The notes: a model not told the origin generated them from the sequence alone. Counted from the first letter of the stretch, positions 52,556 through 61,823 are shown. The stretch: DNA of 64,000 bases from Candidatus Kuenenia stuttgartensis (GCA_945865635.1 CAMBEP010000024.1:1-64000), one strand, 5' to 3'. Program-made: numbers and translations.

Positions 52556-52590
52556 CCCCAGAACCTGGAGCGGAAGGCCAGGTTCTGGGG
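52556..52590. terminator. Perfect 13-bp hairpin downstream of the Nudix gene
   Basis: CCCCAGAACCTGG (52556-52568) and CCAGGTTCTGGGG (52578-52590) pair fully around a nine-base loop. It lies 15 bases beyond the minus-strand Nudix stop, but T residues are before it on that strand, not after. Transcription end is likely but not typical. Confidence 0.55.
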
Positions 52591-52604
52591 AATAAAAAAA
52601 CGGC

Positions 52605-53234
52605 TTACGCCAAAGGCGGCTCGTTATCCTGTTTCAGCAAATTCGCAAGCACAATCTGGGACCAAGTTTCAAATTCATGGATCGAATCCCTGGCTTGGGC
52701 AAGCTTAATAAAGCCGGCCGCTGCCAAGCCGTCTTCAAGAGGATGTACGGCCGGGGCGTCCAGATGATAAAGATGCACAACCCCAAGATGCACTTGCCCA
52801 ACAGGCGACGAATCGTCGTTGATCAACCCCGCGAGCAGCATCCTCCCGGGCACATCAATACGAACCTCCTCGTCAAGCTCGCGCTTCAAGGCCATTTCAT
52901 AAGCCTCAGCGGTGCAACCCCCTGCGGCATCCTCTTCCGCCACATGCCCCCCGACCCCAATCGACTTCAGGGCATGCAGGCGAGATTCCCCCTGACTGCT
53001 TCCACGAGTGTAATTAAAGACCCGATCGCCAGACCAGAAAACAACATAGGGAATAATTTGCTTCAGGCTGGGATCGGTTTCACAATCGCCCCGGCGGACA
53101 AATTTCGCGATCCCTGGCTTCAATAAATACGCGAGATAGCGATCCGCATCACGCTCGAAACCTTGGAAATGACCCAAGGCGTCGACTTCGGATGTCGGCA
53201 CACACAGGACACGTTCATCGTCTTTGGATGCCAT
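52605..53234 (-). CDS. Nudix hydrolase-like protein
   Basis: 209 residues. The first 90 residues are specific (VLCVPTSEVDALGHFQGFERD). The Nudix box follows as GVGGHVAEEDA then YEMALKRELDEEVRI, matching G-x5-E-x7-RE-x2-EE-x-[GI] apart from a short insertion, so metal binding and hydrolysis of a nucleoside diphosphate linked to another group are likely. A known branch of planctomycete and Bacteroidetes proteins has the same VLCVP start and is called phosphoesterase. Substrate unknown. A strong hairpin lies after the stop. Confidence 0.85.
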   Translation of the reverse strand: MASKDDERVLCVPTSEVDALGHFQGFERDADRYLAYLLKPGIAKFVRRGDCETDPSLKQIIPYVVFWSGDRVFNYTRGSSQGESRLHALKSIGVGGHVAEEDAAGGCTAEAYEMALKRELDEEVRIDVPGRMLLAGLINDDSSPVGQVHLGVVHLYHLDAPAVHPLEDGLAAAGFIKLAQARDSIHEFETWSQIVLANLLKQDNEPPLA

Positions 53235-53444
53235 TTTCGTATTTTCTCTTGCTAAGGTCGATAGATTCGTTTTTTCAGAGGTTATTTCTGCTCATTGGAC
53301 TGAATTATTTCCTGATGAGGCAGGGTTTGTCGAGAATCAATTCATCATTTTTAGCTAGAAATCCTAGTCGATCGAAGGTTTTCTGCGTTAGGATAGCTTC
53401 ATTGACGCCCCCTTCGAACATTTTGCAACCACTCGATACTGTCC

Positions 53445-55862
53445 ATGATAGGCTCCACTCTCAACCAGCGATTCCGAATCGATTCCATCCTTGGCCGAGG
53501 TGGCATGGGGTGCGTCTATCGCGCAACGGACTTGGTTCTGAAGCGGGAAGTCGCCATCAAGACCATCGATCTGGCTACACAAGCCGTTTGGGCAGAGAGA
53601 CTTCGGCTTGAAGCCGAGATCGTCGCCCGCCTGACGCACGATCATGTCGTCAGGCTCTATGACATGGGCCAGATTGCCGACGGACCGCTTTATCTGGTCA
53701 TGGAACTCGTTGAGGGATCGACACTTCTACGAAAATTTCCCGACCTTTTGCTCGACGAAAAAATCCGTATCCTCGCCGAAACCGCCGAAGCACTCGACGA
53801 AGCCCACCAACTCGGGATCGTGCACCGCGACATAAAACCAGGCAACATTTTACTGACAAAAGACTTGCGAGCCAAGCTCACCGACTTCGGGCTGGCCCTG
53901 CAACAAGGCGATACTGTCGAGGAAAAGTCGCTTCGGGGCACCGTTCCCTACATGGCCCCCGAGCTCTTTCGTAATAAGCCGCCAAGCCCATCATCTGACC
54001 TATACGCTTTAGGAGTTGTACTTTACGAAGCCGTAACCGGGGTCTTGCCATTTCGTGGGCCCACGCGGGAAATCGTCGCCGAAGTCACTTCCCGGTCACC
54101 CGTTGCACCAAAATCGATCAACCCGGCCGTCCCGCCAGAACTCGACAAGCTGATTCGTCAACTCATGGAAAAAGATCCCGCCCAACGGCCTCACCGGGCG
54201 GCGGAAGTGGCTCGCAAGCTGGACGAAATCCGCGGCCTCCTACCCGGACGAACAAAGCCTCTCGAACAACACATATCTGACGATCTTGACTTGACTTACA
54301 TGGAGCCATCCCTTGCAGATTTCGCACGCACCATGCGCGATGATCTCGCCTCGGGTGGGCTCTCGGCATTGCCCACCCCGCCCGATGTTCATACCACTCG
54401 GCCCGCCTCAAAATCGGCTCCCAAGCACGCTCAAAGGCCACCCATCAATATCATTGCAGAGCCCCTGGTGCGTGAGCTGGTCCGGATCGTTGAGGACGAA
54501 CCCATGGCTCTCGACCCCACCGAGCGATGCCTGGCCGGCAGTTGGCTCGCCGACCTGATCATGGATCAGCCTAAAAGCTGGTCACTCAGCAGCAGCGGAT
54601 CCGCCCGTAATGAATCGTCAGAATTGGCCCGAGCCCTGCTCGCACTCACCTCGTCGGTCGTCGCCGGAGGCTCCGAGCCATCCATCGTCCGGGCCGGAAT
54701 CCTCATCGAACGCGGCTTTGAGGTGCGCCAAGGCCTAAGCCCACTGATTCTTGGCCGATACCTCGCCATTCGCGAAACTCCACCCGGCATAGAACTCCTC
54801 CGCCGAATCCGCAAAGAGCTTGTCGTCAATTATGAAGTCGTTGCTGACACCTGGATGGACGACCAAGGCCACCTCCTGCCCAACCGACTGCCAAGAGACT
54901 GGGAGAATCTCATCAATTCCAATGCCGATACACCCAAAGTCAGTCGCGACCGACTTAGGCTCTGGAACCGGCTCGCTGACCTCTGGGCCGCAAATCCCGA
55001 CTTCCGACGCGCCGTCCTTCGCGCAAGTGCCCCATGGGTCGCAAAAGACCCGGCCACCATGCGATTCTGGCCTGAAGTCGTCGAACCGCTCTGGCTCGAA
55101 GCCATGCGCCGACGAGACGACCCAAACTGGAGCCGACGCCTTGCCCTGCTCACACCAGGCGCTCGTGAACGCATGGAATTTGAGGCCCGAATGCTCGAAA
55201 CGCCTCGCCTTAAAGGCCGCTCCGCCACCGGCTCCGGCATCTGGGCCGCTGCCACCCCTGCCGCCTCCAGCTTATCTCCAATCGCACCTGAGTTCCAGTC
55301 TCACCCCAATATCATCACGCTTCTCGGCGAATCCCCTCTCATCTTGAAATTCGGCACTCTCAAAACCGCCTCCGACGAAGCCATCAAAAATTATCGGCTC
55401 ACCAAAGCTGCCTCAGCTTCTCATCAGAGATTACCACTCGGCGAATCCGCCCATCTCGTACTCATGATCTCAACACGTGGCGGATTCAAAGCCAGCCAGG
55501 CCCGAATCCTGGGCATCGCAATATCACCTGTTGAAATCACCATCCCATCGCTCCAGATGCCAGGCGCATCCGACGCCCCCATCATCGCCGCCTGGAGCTA
55601 TTCCGATGGCAGCCTCGCCATTAAACATCGCGACCAAAATCAAATCGAAAAAGGGCTGGTCTGGTCCGCCATCCGAAACCGATGGTTCCACACGGAACCT
55701 GATCGTGATTTTGCACAACTCCTCAAAGACCTCGGCCTCGATACCCCGATCGGAACCGCCACCTCACTTGAACCCGAAAAACTCTGGAATAAAGCCAAAA
55801 AATGGTTCCGGACCACCACGCCTGAAACCGACCAAGAGCCAGACGAAGACGACCTCGGCTAA
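53445..55862 (+). CDS. Serine/threonine protein kinase with large unknown C-terminal region
   Basis: 805 residues. The kinase domain (about 10-268) has Lys39 in VAIKT, the catalytic loop HRDIKPGN with Asp129, DFG at 147-149 and GTVPYMAPE, so it should be active. There is no signal peptide and no membrane helix, unlike many bacterial kinases. Residues about 335-800 form a region of unknown fold that opens IAEPLVRELVRIVEDEPMALDPTERCLAGSWLADLI, with a WNRLADLWAANPDFRRAVLRAS helical part, and closes with beta-like stretches and an acidic end. It is a single gene, flanked by a Nudix gene on the other strand. The partner is unknown. Confidence 0.88.
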   Translation: MIGSTLNQRFRIDSILGRGGMGCVYRATDLVLKREVAIKTIDLATQAVWAERLRLEAEIVARLTHDHVVRLYDMGQIADGPLYLVMELVEGSTLLRKFPDLLLDEKIRILAETAEALDEAHQLGIVHRDIKPGNILLTKDLRAKLTDFGLALQQGDTVEEKSLRGTVPYMAPELFRNKPPSPSSDLYALGVVLYEAVTGVLPFRGPTREIVAEVTSRSPVAPKSINPAVPPELDKLIRQLMEKDPAQRPHRAAEVARKLDEIRGLLPGRTKPLEQHISDDLDLTYMEPSLADFARTMRDDLASGGLSALPTPPDVHTTRPASKSAPKHAQRPPINIIAEPLVRELVRIVEDEPMALDPTERCLAGSWLADLIMDQPKSWSLSSSGSARNESSELARALLALTSSVVAGGSEPSIVRAGILIERGFEVRQGLSPLILGRYLAIRETPPGIELLRRIRKELVVNYEVVADTWMDDQGHLLPNRLPRDWENLINSNADTPKVSRDRLRLWNRLADLWAANPDFRRAVLRASAPWVAKDPATMRFWPEVVEPLWLEAMRRRDDPNWSRRLALLTPGARERMEFEARMLETPRLKGRSATGSGIWAAATPAASSLSPIAPEFQSHPNIITLLGESPLILKFGTLKTASDEAIKNYRLTKAASASHQRLPLGESAHLVLMISTRGGFKASQARILGIAISPVEITIPSLQMPGASDAPIIAAWSYSDGSLAIKHRDQNQIEKGLVWSAIRNRWFHTEPDRDFAQLLKDLGLDTPIGTATSLEPEKLWNKAKKWFRTTTPETDQEPDEDDLG

Positions 55863-55877
55863 ATCCAGTTCATTAAG

Positions 55878-56051
55878 ACATTTGCAATATGTCCGAATGC
55901 CATTGAGTTAAGATCTAAAACATCTGAGATCAAATGACTTATCACGAATTCGCCGGTCGTCCTTAATCGGATGCATTACCATGTCGATATTGTATTATAT
56001 CATTATATTATACAAGGATTGTGCTTAACTTAATGACATTCGCAACATGTC
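55878..56051. repeat. Small element with inverted ends in an A+T-rich gap
   Basis: The dyad GACAT-N7-ATGTC occurs at 55878-55894 and again at 56035-56051. Next to them CGAATGCCATTGAGTTAAG (55895-55913) is inverted, with two changes, at 56024-56042. The inside is A+T-rich (ATTATATCATTATATTATAC near 55995). A 174-bp unit with inverted ends looks like a MITE or a paired operator site. It is the whole gap between the kinase and the metallophosphoesterase genes. Confidence 0.6.
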
Positions 56052-56068
56052 CTTTTTTTTACAGCAAC

Positions 56069-56863
56069 TCAGACAGGCTTCCAAGTCCTTTGATCCATCA
56101 CCTGCTCAGGCCTCTCTGCCTGATCTTCCCAAATATAAAAACCGGCCTTTCCGTTCTCAATTTTTAGCCAGCTTGACTGGTAAAACCAGTGACCAAGCAC
56201 CACCATCGACTTTCTCGCCGCCGCCTGATTTTCAGAATTGGGAATCGATTCCATTTCCACTTCGGTAAATATCGTCTGATGCACATGACCAAGAATCGCA
56301 AAGTCCGCATCAGAATCGCCCAAACTTTTTACATATTGCTCAAAGACCATATAATGCCGCAAATTATCGCCCTTTCGGTTCCTGGAATTATACTTCTTCA
56401 ACTGATCCGCCAGCTTGTTTGCAATAAAGTCGGGCACCTGCTGAAACATCCTCAAAAAAAACCGACTCTCCATCCAGCCCTTCCATCGCGAACGCCCGCC
56501 CAGCAAATGGCCATGCACCACCCGGATCCGACACCCGTCAAGCTCTCGCTCAAACGGCTCCGGATCAAACTTCAAGCCAAATTCACGCTCATAATACCAA
56601 CCCAAATGCTGGTCATGATTCCCTGCAATCAATGTCACCCGTCCATTTTTCCCCACAAATTCCTTCAACGCTTTAAGCCCAGGCTCCAAAACACATTGCA
56701 AGCCGCCAGCCTCTCGTGCTGCATACCAGAAATCGACCAGATCACCTGCAATCACAAGATGATCCTCGCCCGGATGCAATAATCTGATAAATCTGGCAAA
56801 CCGCTCGCCACGGTCCGGATATCGTAATGTCATATGCTGATCGCTGGTGAAGTAAGTCGCCAA
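56069..56863 (-). CDS. Metallophosphoesterase, LpxH-like
   Basis: 264 residues from a TTG at 56863, four bases after the stop of the upstream MBL gene; an ATG further down (HMTLRYP) would lose the metal motif, and the longer frame overlaps the MBL gene. Metal ligands are visible: TSDQHM (first Asp and His), AGDLVDFWYA, IAGNHDQHLGWY and VHGHLLGG, and GHVHQTIF at the end. The order matches UDP-2,3-diacylglucosamine hydrolase and related YbbF-type enzymes, although the family is broad. Lipid A synthesis is known in planctomycetes, so this is plausible but not proven. The gap of four bases suggests translational coupling with the MBL gene. Confidence 0.8.
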   Translation of the reverse strand: MATYFTSDQHMTLRYPDRGERFARFIRLLHPGEDHLVIAGDLVDFWYAAREAGGLQCVLEPGLKALKEFVGKNGRVTLIAGNHDQHLGWYYEREFGLKFDPEPFERELDGCRIRVVHGHLLGGRSRWKGWMESRFFLRMFQQVPDFIANKLADQLKKYNSRNRKGDNLRHYMVFEQYVKSLGDSDADFAILGHVHQTIFTEVEMESIPNSENQAAARKSMVVLGHWFYQSSWLKIENGKAGFYIWEDQAERPEQVMDQRTWKPV

Positions 56864-56867
56864 TTGT

Positions 56868-57824
56868 TTATACCGGAAAGAGAAATTCTTGTTGAAATAC
56901 AGAAATCTGGCGTTTTTTCCCCGCGCGCCACAGCCCACGCGCCTGCGGGAGCAACTGGCTTGTCGAAACGTCGTTTTCCTCGCCCATCACGCTGTAGGGC
57001 ACCTCCATCCACCCCGAAGCCTCTGCCTGATCAGCCGCGATGACCCGTATATATTCCAGCCCCGATTGCATTAAAACCCTCGTGGCCGCCTGAATGGCAA
57101 GCTCCTTGGTATTACACTGGCTCGAAATATGCAGCAAAACCAGATTCCCAGGCTTACATCCCTCAGACCCACCCAGCAGTTTTTCCAGCAGCCCGGCCGC
57201 CTGATCATTCGAAAGGTGCCCATCGTCCGAAAAATTTCGCTCGATCACATACGGATGCCGATTGCTTGCCAATGTCATCTTCACATCGTGATTGAATTCC
57301 ATCGCAATCAGATTGCAATCCAGAAAATGATCAACCGTCGCTTGATCCCAACAACCAATATCTGCAAAATAAGCCACTCTCGCCCGTTTTATCGGGCTTT
57401 CCAGTCGATGATCCACCCGGAACCCAAACGTTTTATCTGCCCCATGCCTTAATGCAATCGGATTCACCGTCAAGCCTGAAATCGTCTGAAATGGCCTCTC
57501 TTCATAATTCAATACCAGACCACTGCTCTGCAAGGCCTGAAATCCCGGCTTTCGTGACAAATATTCCTGATGCGCCCCATGGCACCAGAACCAGACTCCG
57601 TGCTCTGCCAAAACCGTTAGCGCCGTATCATAAACATGATCGCTGTGCGTATGCGTCAAAAGCACCTCGCTGATCTCACGAATCGACAACCCCACCTGCC
57701 CCAGACGCCCCTTCAGACTTTTCCCCGAAAGCCCTATGTCAATCATCAACTGCTTCCCGCCCAAACCAATCACCGAGCAGTTGCCCTTCGACCCGCTCGC
57801 AAGTGTCGTAAATCTCAGGGCCAT
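56868..57824 (-). CDS. MBL-fold metallohydrolase, YycJ/WalJ-like
   Basis: 318 residues. The start RFTTLASGSKGNCSVIGLGGKQLMIDIGLS is the classic N-terminus of the YycJ group. The zinc motif LLTHTHSDHVYD (THxHxDH) and further His/Asp residues (FADIGCWDQ, AMEFNHDVKMTL, HLSNDQAAGLLEKL) complete the site. The family includes nucleases linked with cell wall control and DNA repair in Firmicutes; in other phyla the role is unknown. The last 60 residues (GEENDVSTSQLLPQ) are specific. It is upstream of the metallophosphoesterase, four bases apart, and diverges from upp. Confidence 0.92.
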   Translation of the reverse strand: MALRFTTLASGSKGNCSVIGLGGKQLMIDIGLSGKSLKGRLGQVGLSIREISEVLLTHTHSDHVYDTALTVLAEHGVWFWCHGAHQEYLSRKPGFQALQSSGLVLNYEERPFQTISGLTVNPIALRHGADKTFGFRVDHRLESPIKRARVAYFADIGCWDQATVDHFLDCNLIAMEFNHDVKMTLASNRHPYVIERNFSDDGHLSNDQAAGLLEKLLGGSEGCKPGNLVLLHISSQCNTKELAIQAATRVLMQSGLEYIRVIAADQAEASGWMEVPYSVMGEENDVSTSQLLPQARGLWRAGKKRQISVFQQEFLFPV

Positions 57825-58082
57825 CCTTATCCCTCAATCTCTCTGTCTCTCAAAAGTCGTCATCCAGGAACCAACCGCCTGATTGCGGCCCTTGTCGCTC
57901 TCAATGCTTGCTTCAAGCAAAATAATATCGGGTTTTATACCGTTTGGCAACGCCCCCGCACTTGACTCCAGCCAGATTTCTTAGGAAACTGGAACAAAAG
58001 ATCATGCCCCCAGGCTGTACACATACACGGACTCCACTCTGTCGATTCATCATTTTATATGAATTCAACCGGAACAAATGCC

Positions 58083-58712
58083 ATGAAAAATCTTAATATC
58101 ATTCACCACCCCATCCTTCAGGCCTCCCTGTCACGCCTGCGCGAAATCCACACCGGCCCCGAAGAATTCCGCCACCAAGCCCGCCGAATCGTCTCCTTTC
58201 TTGCCATCGAAGCCCTCGCCAATCTTCCCATCCGACAGCACAGCGTCACCACCCCCATGGGCCAGACCATGGGCTTCGAACTCTCGTCACAAGTCATCCT
58301 CGTCCCCATCCTCAGAGCCGGCCTCGGCTTGGTCGATCCCATCCTCGACCTCGTTCCCAATGCAACCGTCTGGCATGTGGGGCTCTATCGCAATGAAACC
58401 ACCCTCGAACCTGTCGAATATTACAACAAAATCCCCAAAATCGGCGAAACGGCTTACTGCCTCGTCCTTGACCCCATGATGGCCACCGCCGGCTCCGCCA
58501 TCAAAACTTGCCAAATTCTTAAGGATCGCGGCGCTTCCAATATTCGCATGGTTTGCCTACTGGCAGCCCCGGAGGGGATCAGAAATTTCCATTCGGAATT
58601 TCCGGATATCCCGATTTTTACCGCCAGCGTCGATAGCCACCTCAACGAAATCGGATACATCGTCCCAGGCCTGGGCGATGCTGGCGATCGCATGTACCAC
58701 ACCAATCCCTAA
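58083..58712 (+). CDS. upp: Uracil phosphoribosyltransferase
   Basis: 209 residues from the ATG at 58083; the frame reaches 58059. It makes UMP from uracil and PRPP in pyrimidine salvage. The family motifs are VILVPILRAGLGLVDPIL, YCLVLDPMMATAGSAIKTCQILKDRGA (PRPP loop) and GYIVPGLGDAGDRMYHT at the end, which is the uracil-binding tail. The length fits the family. A pyrimidine-nucleoside phosphorylase follows after 59 bases, so the two form a salvage pair. Confidence 0.96.
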   Translation: MKNLNIIHHPILQASLSRLREIHTGPEEFRHQARRIVSFLAIEALANLPIRQHSVTTPMGQTMGFELSSQVILVPILRAGLGLVDPILDLVPNATVWHVGLYRNETTLEPVEYYNKIPKIGETAYCLVLDPMMATAGSAIKTCQILKDRGASNIRMVCLLAAPEGIRNFHSEFPDIPIFTASVDSHLNEIGYIVPGLGDAGDRMYHTNP

Positions 58713-58771
58713 AAATTACATTCCAAGCTCAAATTCAACCCTCAAAACCGCTTCAAAAACAGGTCAAAATC

Positions 58772-60082
58772 ATGAGAGCTGTCGATCTAATTCGCAAAAA
58801 ACGCGACAATGGCGAGCTTTCCCACTCCGAAATTGCATTTCTGGTGGAAGGTATCTCCAACGGACAAGTCTTGGAATATCAGTGGTCCGCCATGCTCATG
58901 GCCATCATCTGGCGCGGCATGACCGACTCCGAAACCGCCGCTCTCTGCGATTCCATGATGAAATCAGGCGAAATTGTCGACCTCTCCATGATCCCCGGCC
59001 CCAAGGTGGACAAACACTCCACAGGCGGCATCGGCGACAAAACAAGCCTCATCCTCGCCCCCATCGCCGCCGCCGCCGGTGTCAATGTCCCCATGGTCTC
59101 AGGTCGCGGGCTCGGCCATACCGGCGGAACTCTCGACAAACTCGAATCCATACCAGGCTTCAATGTCAATTTAAATCTCAATCAATATCGCGATGTCCTA
59201 GCCCTCTGCCGTATGGTCCTGATCGGTCAGACTCCACAAATTGCTCCTGCCGATAAATTCCTCTACGCGCTCCGCGATGCCACCTCCACCGTCGAATCAA
59301 TCCCCCTGATCGCCAGCTCCATCATGTCGAAAAAACTCGCCGAAGGCATCGACGGCCTCGTTCTCGACGTCAAAACCGGACACGGCGCGTTCATGCCCGA
59401 TGAGAAAAATGCCCGAAAACTGGCCGTGACCATGATCGACATCGCCAAAAATCTTGGCAAAAAATGCATTGCATTACTCACAAATATGGAACAGCCTCTC
59501 GGCAGGATGGCCGGCAATTCACTCGAAATTTATGAGTGCATGGAAACCCTCAAAGGCCGCGGAGCCACCGACCTAACCTCCCTCTCCATCGAACTTGCTG
59601 CCGAAATGATCGTCATGGCCGGCATCTCCAAAACCATGCCCGATGCCCGCCACCTCGCTCAGTCCACCATCGACAACGGTTCCGCACTCGACCACTTCCG
59701 ACAAACCATCGCTGCCCAAGGCGGCAACCCCTCCGTCTGCGACGACCCACTCGGCATCCTGCCCATGGCACGCCGGCAAATCCCCATCCTGGCCAATGCC
59801 GACGGCTGGATCAGCTCCATCAAAGCCCGCGATATCGGCCAGTCCATCATGCTCCTGGGCGCCGGCCGCGAACATGTCGCGTCACAAATCGATTATGCTG
59901 TCGGTTCCGAATTCCTAAAGAAAGTCGGCGATCCCGTCAAGGCAGGCGAAACCATCGCCATCCTCCATGTCAACCACGAAACCCGCTTGCCTCAAGCCAA
60001 AGACCTTTTCCAGCAAGCCATCTCCATCAGCCAGCAGCCCGGCGTCAAGCCCCTTCCCGTCATACTCGACCGAATCACCTGA
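58772..60082 (+). CDS. deoA: Pyrimidine-nucleoside / thymidine phosphorylase
   Basis: 436 residues. The signature KHSTGGIGDKTSLILAPIAAAAGV (phosphate and sugar site) and SGRGLGHTGGTLDKLESIPGF are complete, with DVKTGHGAFM and the PRxxP-type end VKAGETIAILHVNHE. The enzyme splits thymidine or uridine with phosphate to the free base and ribose or deoxyribose 1-phosphate. Together with upp this yields UMP from nucleosides. The name deoA is by family; pdp (broad specificity) is equally possible. Two unknown genes follow in the same direction. Confidence 0.95.
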   Translation: MRAVDLIRKKRDNGELSHSEIAFLVEGISNGQVLEYQWSAMLMAIIWRGMTDSETAALCDSMMKSGEIVDLSMIPGPKVDKHSTGGIGDKTSLILAPIAAAAGVNVPMVSGRGLGHTGGTLDKLESIPGFNVNLNLNQYRDVLALCRMVLIGQTPQIAPADKFLYALRDATSTVESIPLIASSIMSKKLAEGIDGLVLDVKTGHGAFMPDEKNARKLAVTMIDIAKNLGKKCIALLTNMEQPLGRMAGNSLEIYECMETLKGRGATDLTSLSIELAAEMIVMAGISKTMPDARHLAQSTIDNGSALDHFRQTIAAQGGNPSVCDDPLGILPMARRQIPILANADGWISSIKARDIGQSIMLLGAGREHVASQIDYAVGSEFLKKVGDPVKAGETIAILHVNHETRLPQAKDLFQQAISISQQPGVKPLPVILDRIT

Positions 60083-60179
60083 CCCCTTAAAAAAAAGCCC
60101 TTTTTTCACCCCAATCCATGCCCGTTCCCCAAATCAACCCGTCCTGATTTTTCGAAATCAATCAAAAAAAAAGAAAAAC

Positions 60180-60941
60180 ATGAGCCGCGACGACCACAAA
60201 GACCCCCTGAAACACTCCCGATTCAAACGCATGCCACAAGTCTGGCGCCTCGGCCAGGACGCCCCAAAAGCCGTTGATTCCCTCGGCGATGAATTCCGGA
60301 TCACAATCTATCTCACCAACTCACAAGCCGACCGTGCCGAAAAAGCCGCCATCAAAACCGGTATGGGCGACCTCCAGGCCTGGTGCCAGTCCAATTTGAG
60401 ACAATTGGTCAATGCCCTTGACGACGATTTTCATTCCCCAAAATACCCCTCCATTCGGACCCGGCCCCTTTCCACCGGCCCTGAAATGCAAGCCGAAATG
60501 GATATCCCTGACGACCCCGCTTTTCTTCGCGAATGGGCCGGTATCCCCGAGCAAAAAGCCCTGCCCCCTGTGCCCGACCTCTCCGCATCCTCTGAATCCC
60601 CCCTAATCCAGGCCGAAACCGTACCCGACTACGATCCCTCCGAAATTCACCAGAATACGTTACTCACCCAACGACTCAACCAAATCCTTTCCAACCTTAG
60701 GGCCGGTCAGCAACCTCAGGAAACTGATGTCAACCACGTTTGTCATACACTTGGCCATATCGCAAATCAATTCCTTTCTGCCGACTCTCTGCCTCGACCT
60801 CTCGTACGACTGCTCTATCGGCTCGCACTCGAAAGCCAGGTCCTGATCACAGAAGTCCACCCCCGACTTGGACTCGATCTTACTGTCGTAACACGTGTCC
60901 GACTCCTCCAATCCGCTGTCGGAAAAATTCTCGACGCCTGA
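60180..60941 (+). CDS. Conserved protein of unknown function
   Basis: 253 residues from the ATG at 60180; the open frame extends back to 59967 inside the phosphorylase gene, and the ATG was chosen to avoid that overlap. A Lys/His-rich start (SRDDHKDPLKHSRFKRMPQVWRLGQ) is followed by FRITIYLTNSQADRAEKAAIKTGMGDLQAWCQSNLRQLVNAL, which resembles a short ribbon-helix-like or adaptor region, and a Pro-rich middle. The end (LLTQRLNQILSNLRAGQQPQ, then VTRVRLLQSAVGKILDA) is helical. I do not recognise a family; similar proteins may be planctomycete-only. A role with nucleic acids is a guess. Confidence 0.6.
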   Translation: MSRDDHKDPLKHSRFKRMPQVWRLGQDAPKAVDSLGDEFRITIYLTNSQADRAEKAAIKTGMGDLQAWCQSNLRQLVNALDDDFHSPKYPSIRTRPLSTGPEMQAEMDIPDDPAFLREWAGIPEQKALPPVPDLSASSESPLIQAETVPDYDPSEIHQNTLLTQRLNQILSNLRAGQQPQETDVNHVCHTLGHIANQFLSADSLPRPLVRLLYRLALESQVLITEVHPRLGLDLTVVTRVRLLQSAVGKILDA

Positions 60942-61013
60942 ATTTCAAAACCCTCCCAATTCAAATCTCTTTCCACAATTCTCCCAAAAAAAACGCCCTG
61001 AGCCCTCTCTATC

Positions 61014-61823
61014 ATGCAAAGCCCTGCCCACCTTTTCCTACAAAAGTCCCAAGGCCTCATTGAAAGCGTCCAATCCCAGATCCCGGCCATTCAGACTGCC
61101 GCCGACTGGTTCGCGGAAACCATACTCGCCGGACGCATGGTCCATCTCTTCGGATCTGGCCATTCACGCATCATGGTCGAAGAAATGTGGCCTCGATATG
61201 GCTCATTCCCAGGCTTTCACCCCATTGTGGAATTATCACTCACATTTCATAACCAGGTTGTTGGAGCCAACGGCCAGCGACAAGCCATGTTCCTCGAAAA
61301 TACAACTGGGCTGGCCGCAAGAATCCTTCGTAATTTTGACCTTTCCAAAGCCGATTCCGCTCTCATCATCTCATCAAGCGGTTGCAATGTTGTTCCCATC
61401 GAAATGGCTGAAGGATTTCAATCCATCGGCATGAAAGTCGTCGGAATTGTCAGCCAAAAACATGCCGATGTCAGCATCAGCCGACACCCCAAAAGCCTGA
61501 AATTAACCGACGTATGCGACCTTGTCCTCGATACCGGAGCACCCGCCGGCGATGCCATGGTCAAGCTGGATCATCTTGAAACACCCGTTTCACCAGGCTC
61601 CACCATCGGCGGTTGCCTCATCATCAATGCCATCAAAGCCGAAGTCGCCGCCCGACTGACCTTAGCAGGCATGCCCCCGTTTGTACTCACAGCCGCCTCA
61701 ACCGTCGGACCCGAAAAAGCCTCCGAACTCTTCGAAAATGCTTACGATGAACACGCACATCGCCTCTCGGATCTCTACCGAAACGTCGGCCAAAAGTCGC
61801 AATCCACAGAAATGAAATCCTAA
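61014..61823 (+). CDS. SIS domain protein (UPF0309-like)
   Basis: 269 residues. The sugar-isomerase fold is shown by MVHLFGSGHSRIMVEEMWPRYGSFPGFHPIVE, ALIISSSGCNVVPIEMAEGFQSIGMKVVGIVSQ (sugar phosphate loop SSSG) and GSTIGGCLIINAIKAEVAARLTLAG. Members of the UPF0309 group may isomerise or bind phosphosugars, often N-acetylglucosamine or related sugars. The genomic partners are nucleoside salvage genes, which release pentose phosphates, but a direct link is not shown. The gene ends just before the repeat region. Confidence 0.88.
   Translation: MQSPAHLFLQKSQGLIESVQSQIPAIQTAADWFAETILAGRMVHLFGSGHSRIMVEEMWPRYGSFPGFHPIVELSLTFHNQVVGANGQRQAMFLENTTGLAARILRNFDLSKADSALIISSSGCNVVPIEMAEGFQSIGMKVVGIVSQKHADVSISRHPKSLKLTDVCDLVLDTGAPAGDAMVKLDHLETPVSPGSTIGGCLIINAIKAEVAARLTLAGMPPFVLTAASTVGPEKASELFENAYDEHAHRLSDLYRNVGQKSQSTEMKS

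Larger units (their letters stand above)
51892..52604. other. Repeat-rich intergenic region, 713 bases
   Basis: Holds the palindrome at 52107-52126, a 40-base segment at 52223-52262 that recurs near 62031-62070, the long imperfect palindrome at 52317-52497 and the 13-bp hairpin at 52556-52590. Open frames across it, such as 52346-52708, are read through repeats and are not convincing genes. Confidence 0.7.

Noticed and set aside
52346..52708. 120-codon open frame on the plus strand
   Set aside because: It reads through the long palindrome, the 13-bp hairpin and into the Nudix gene on the other strand.
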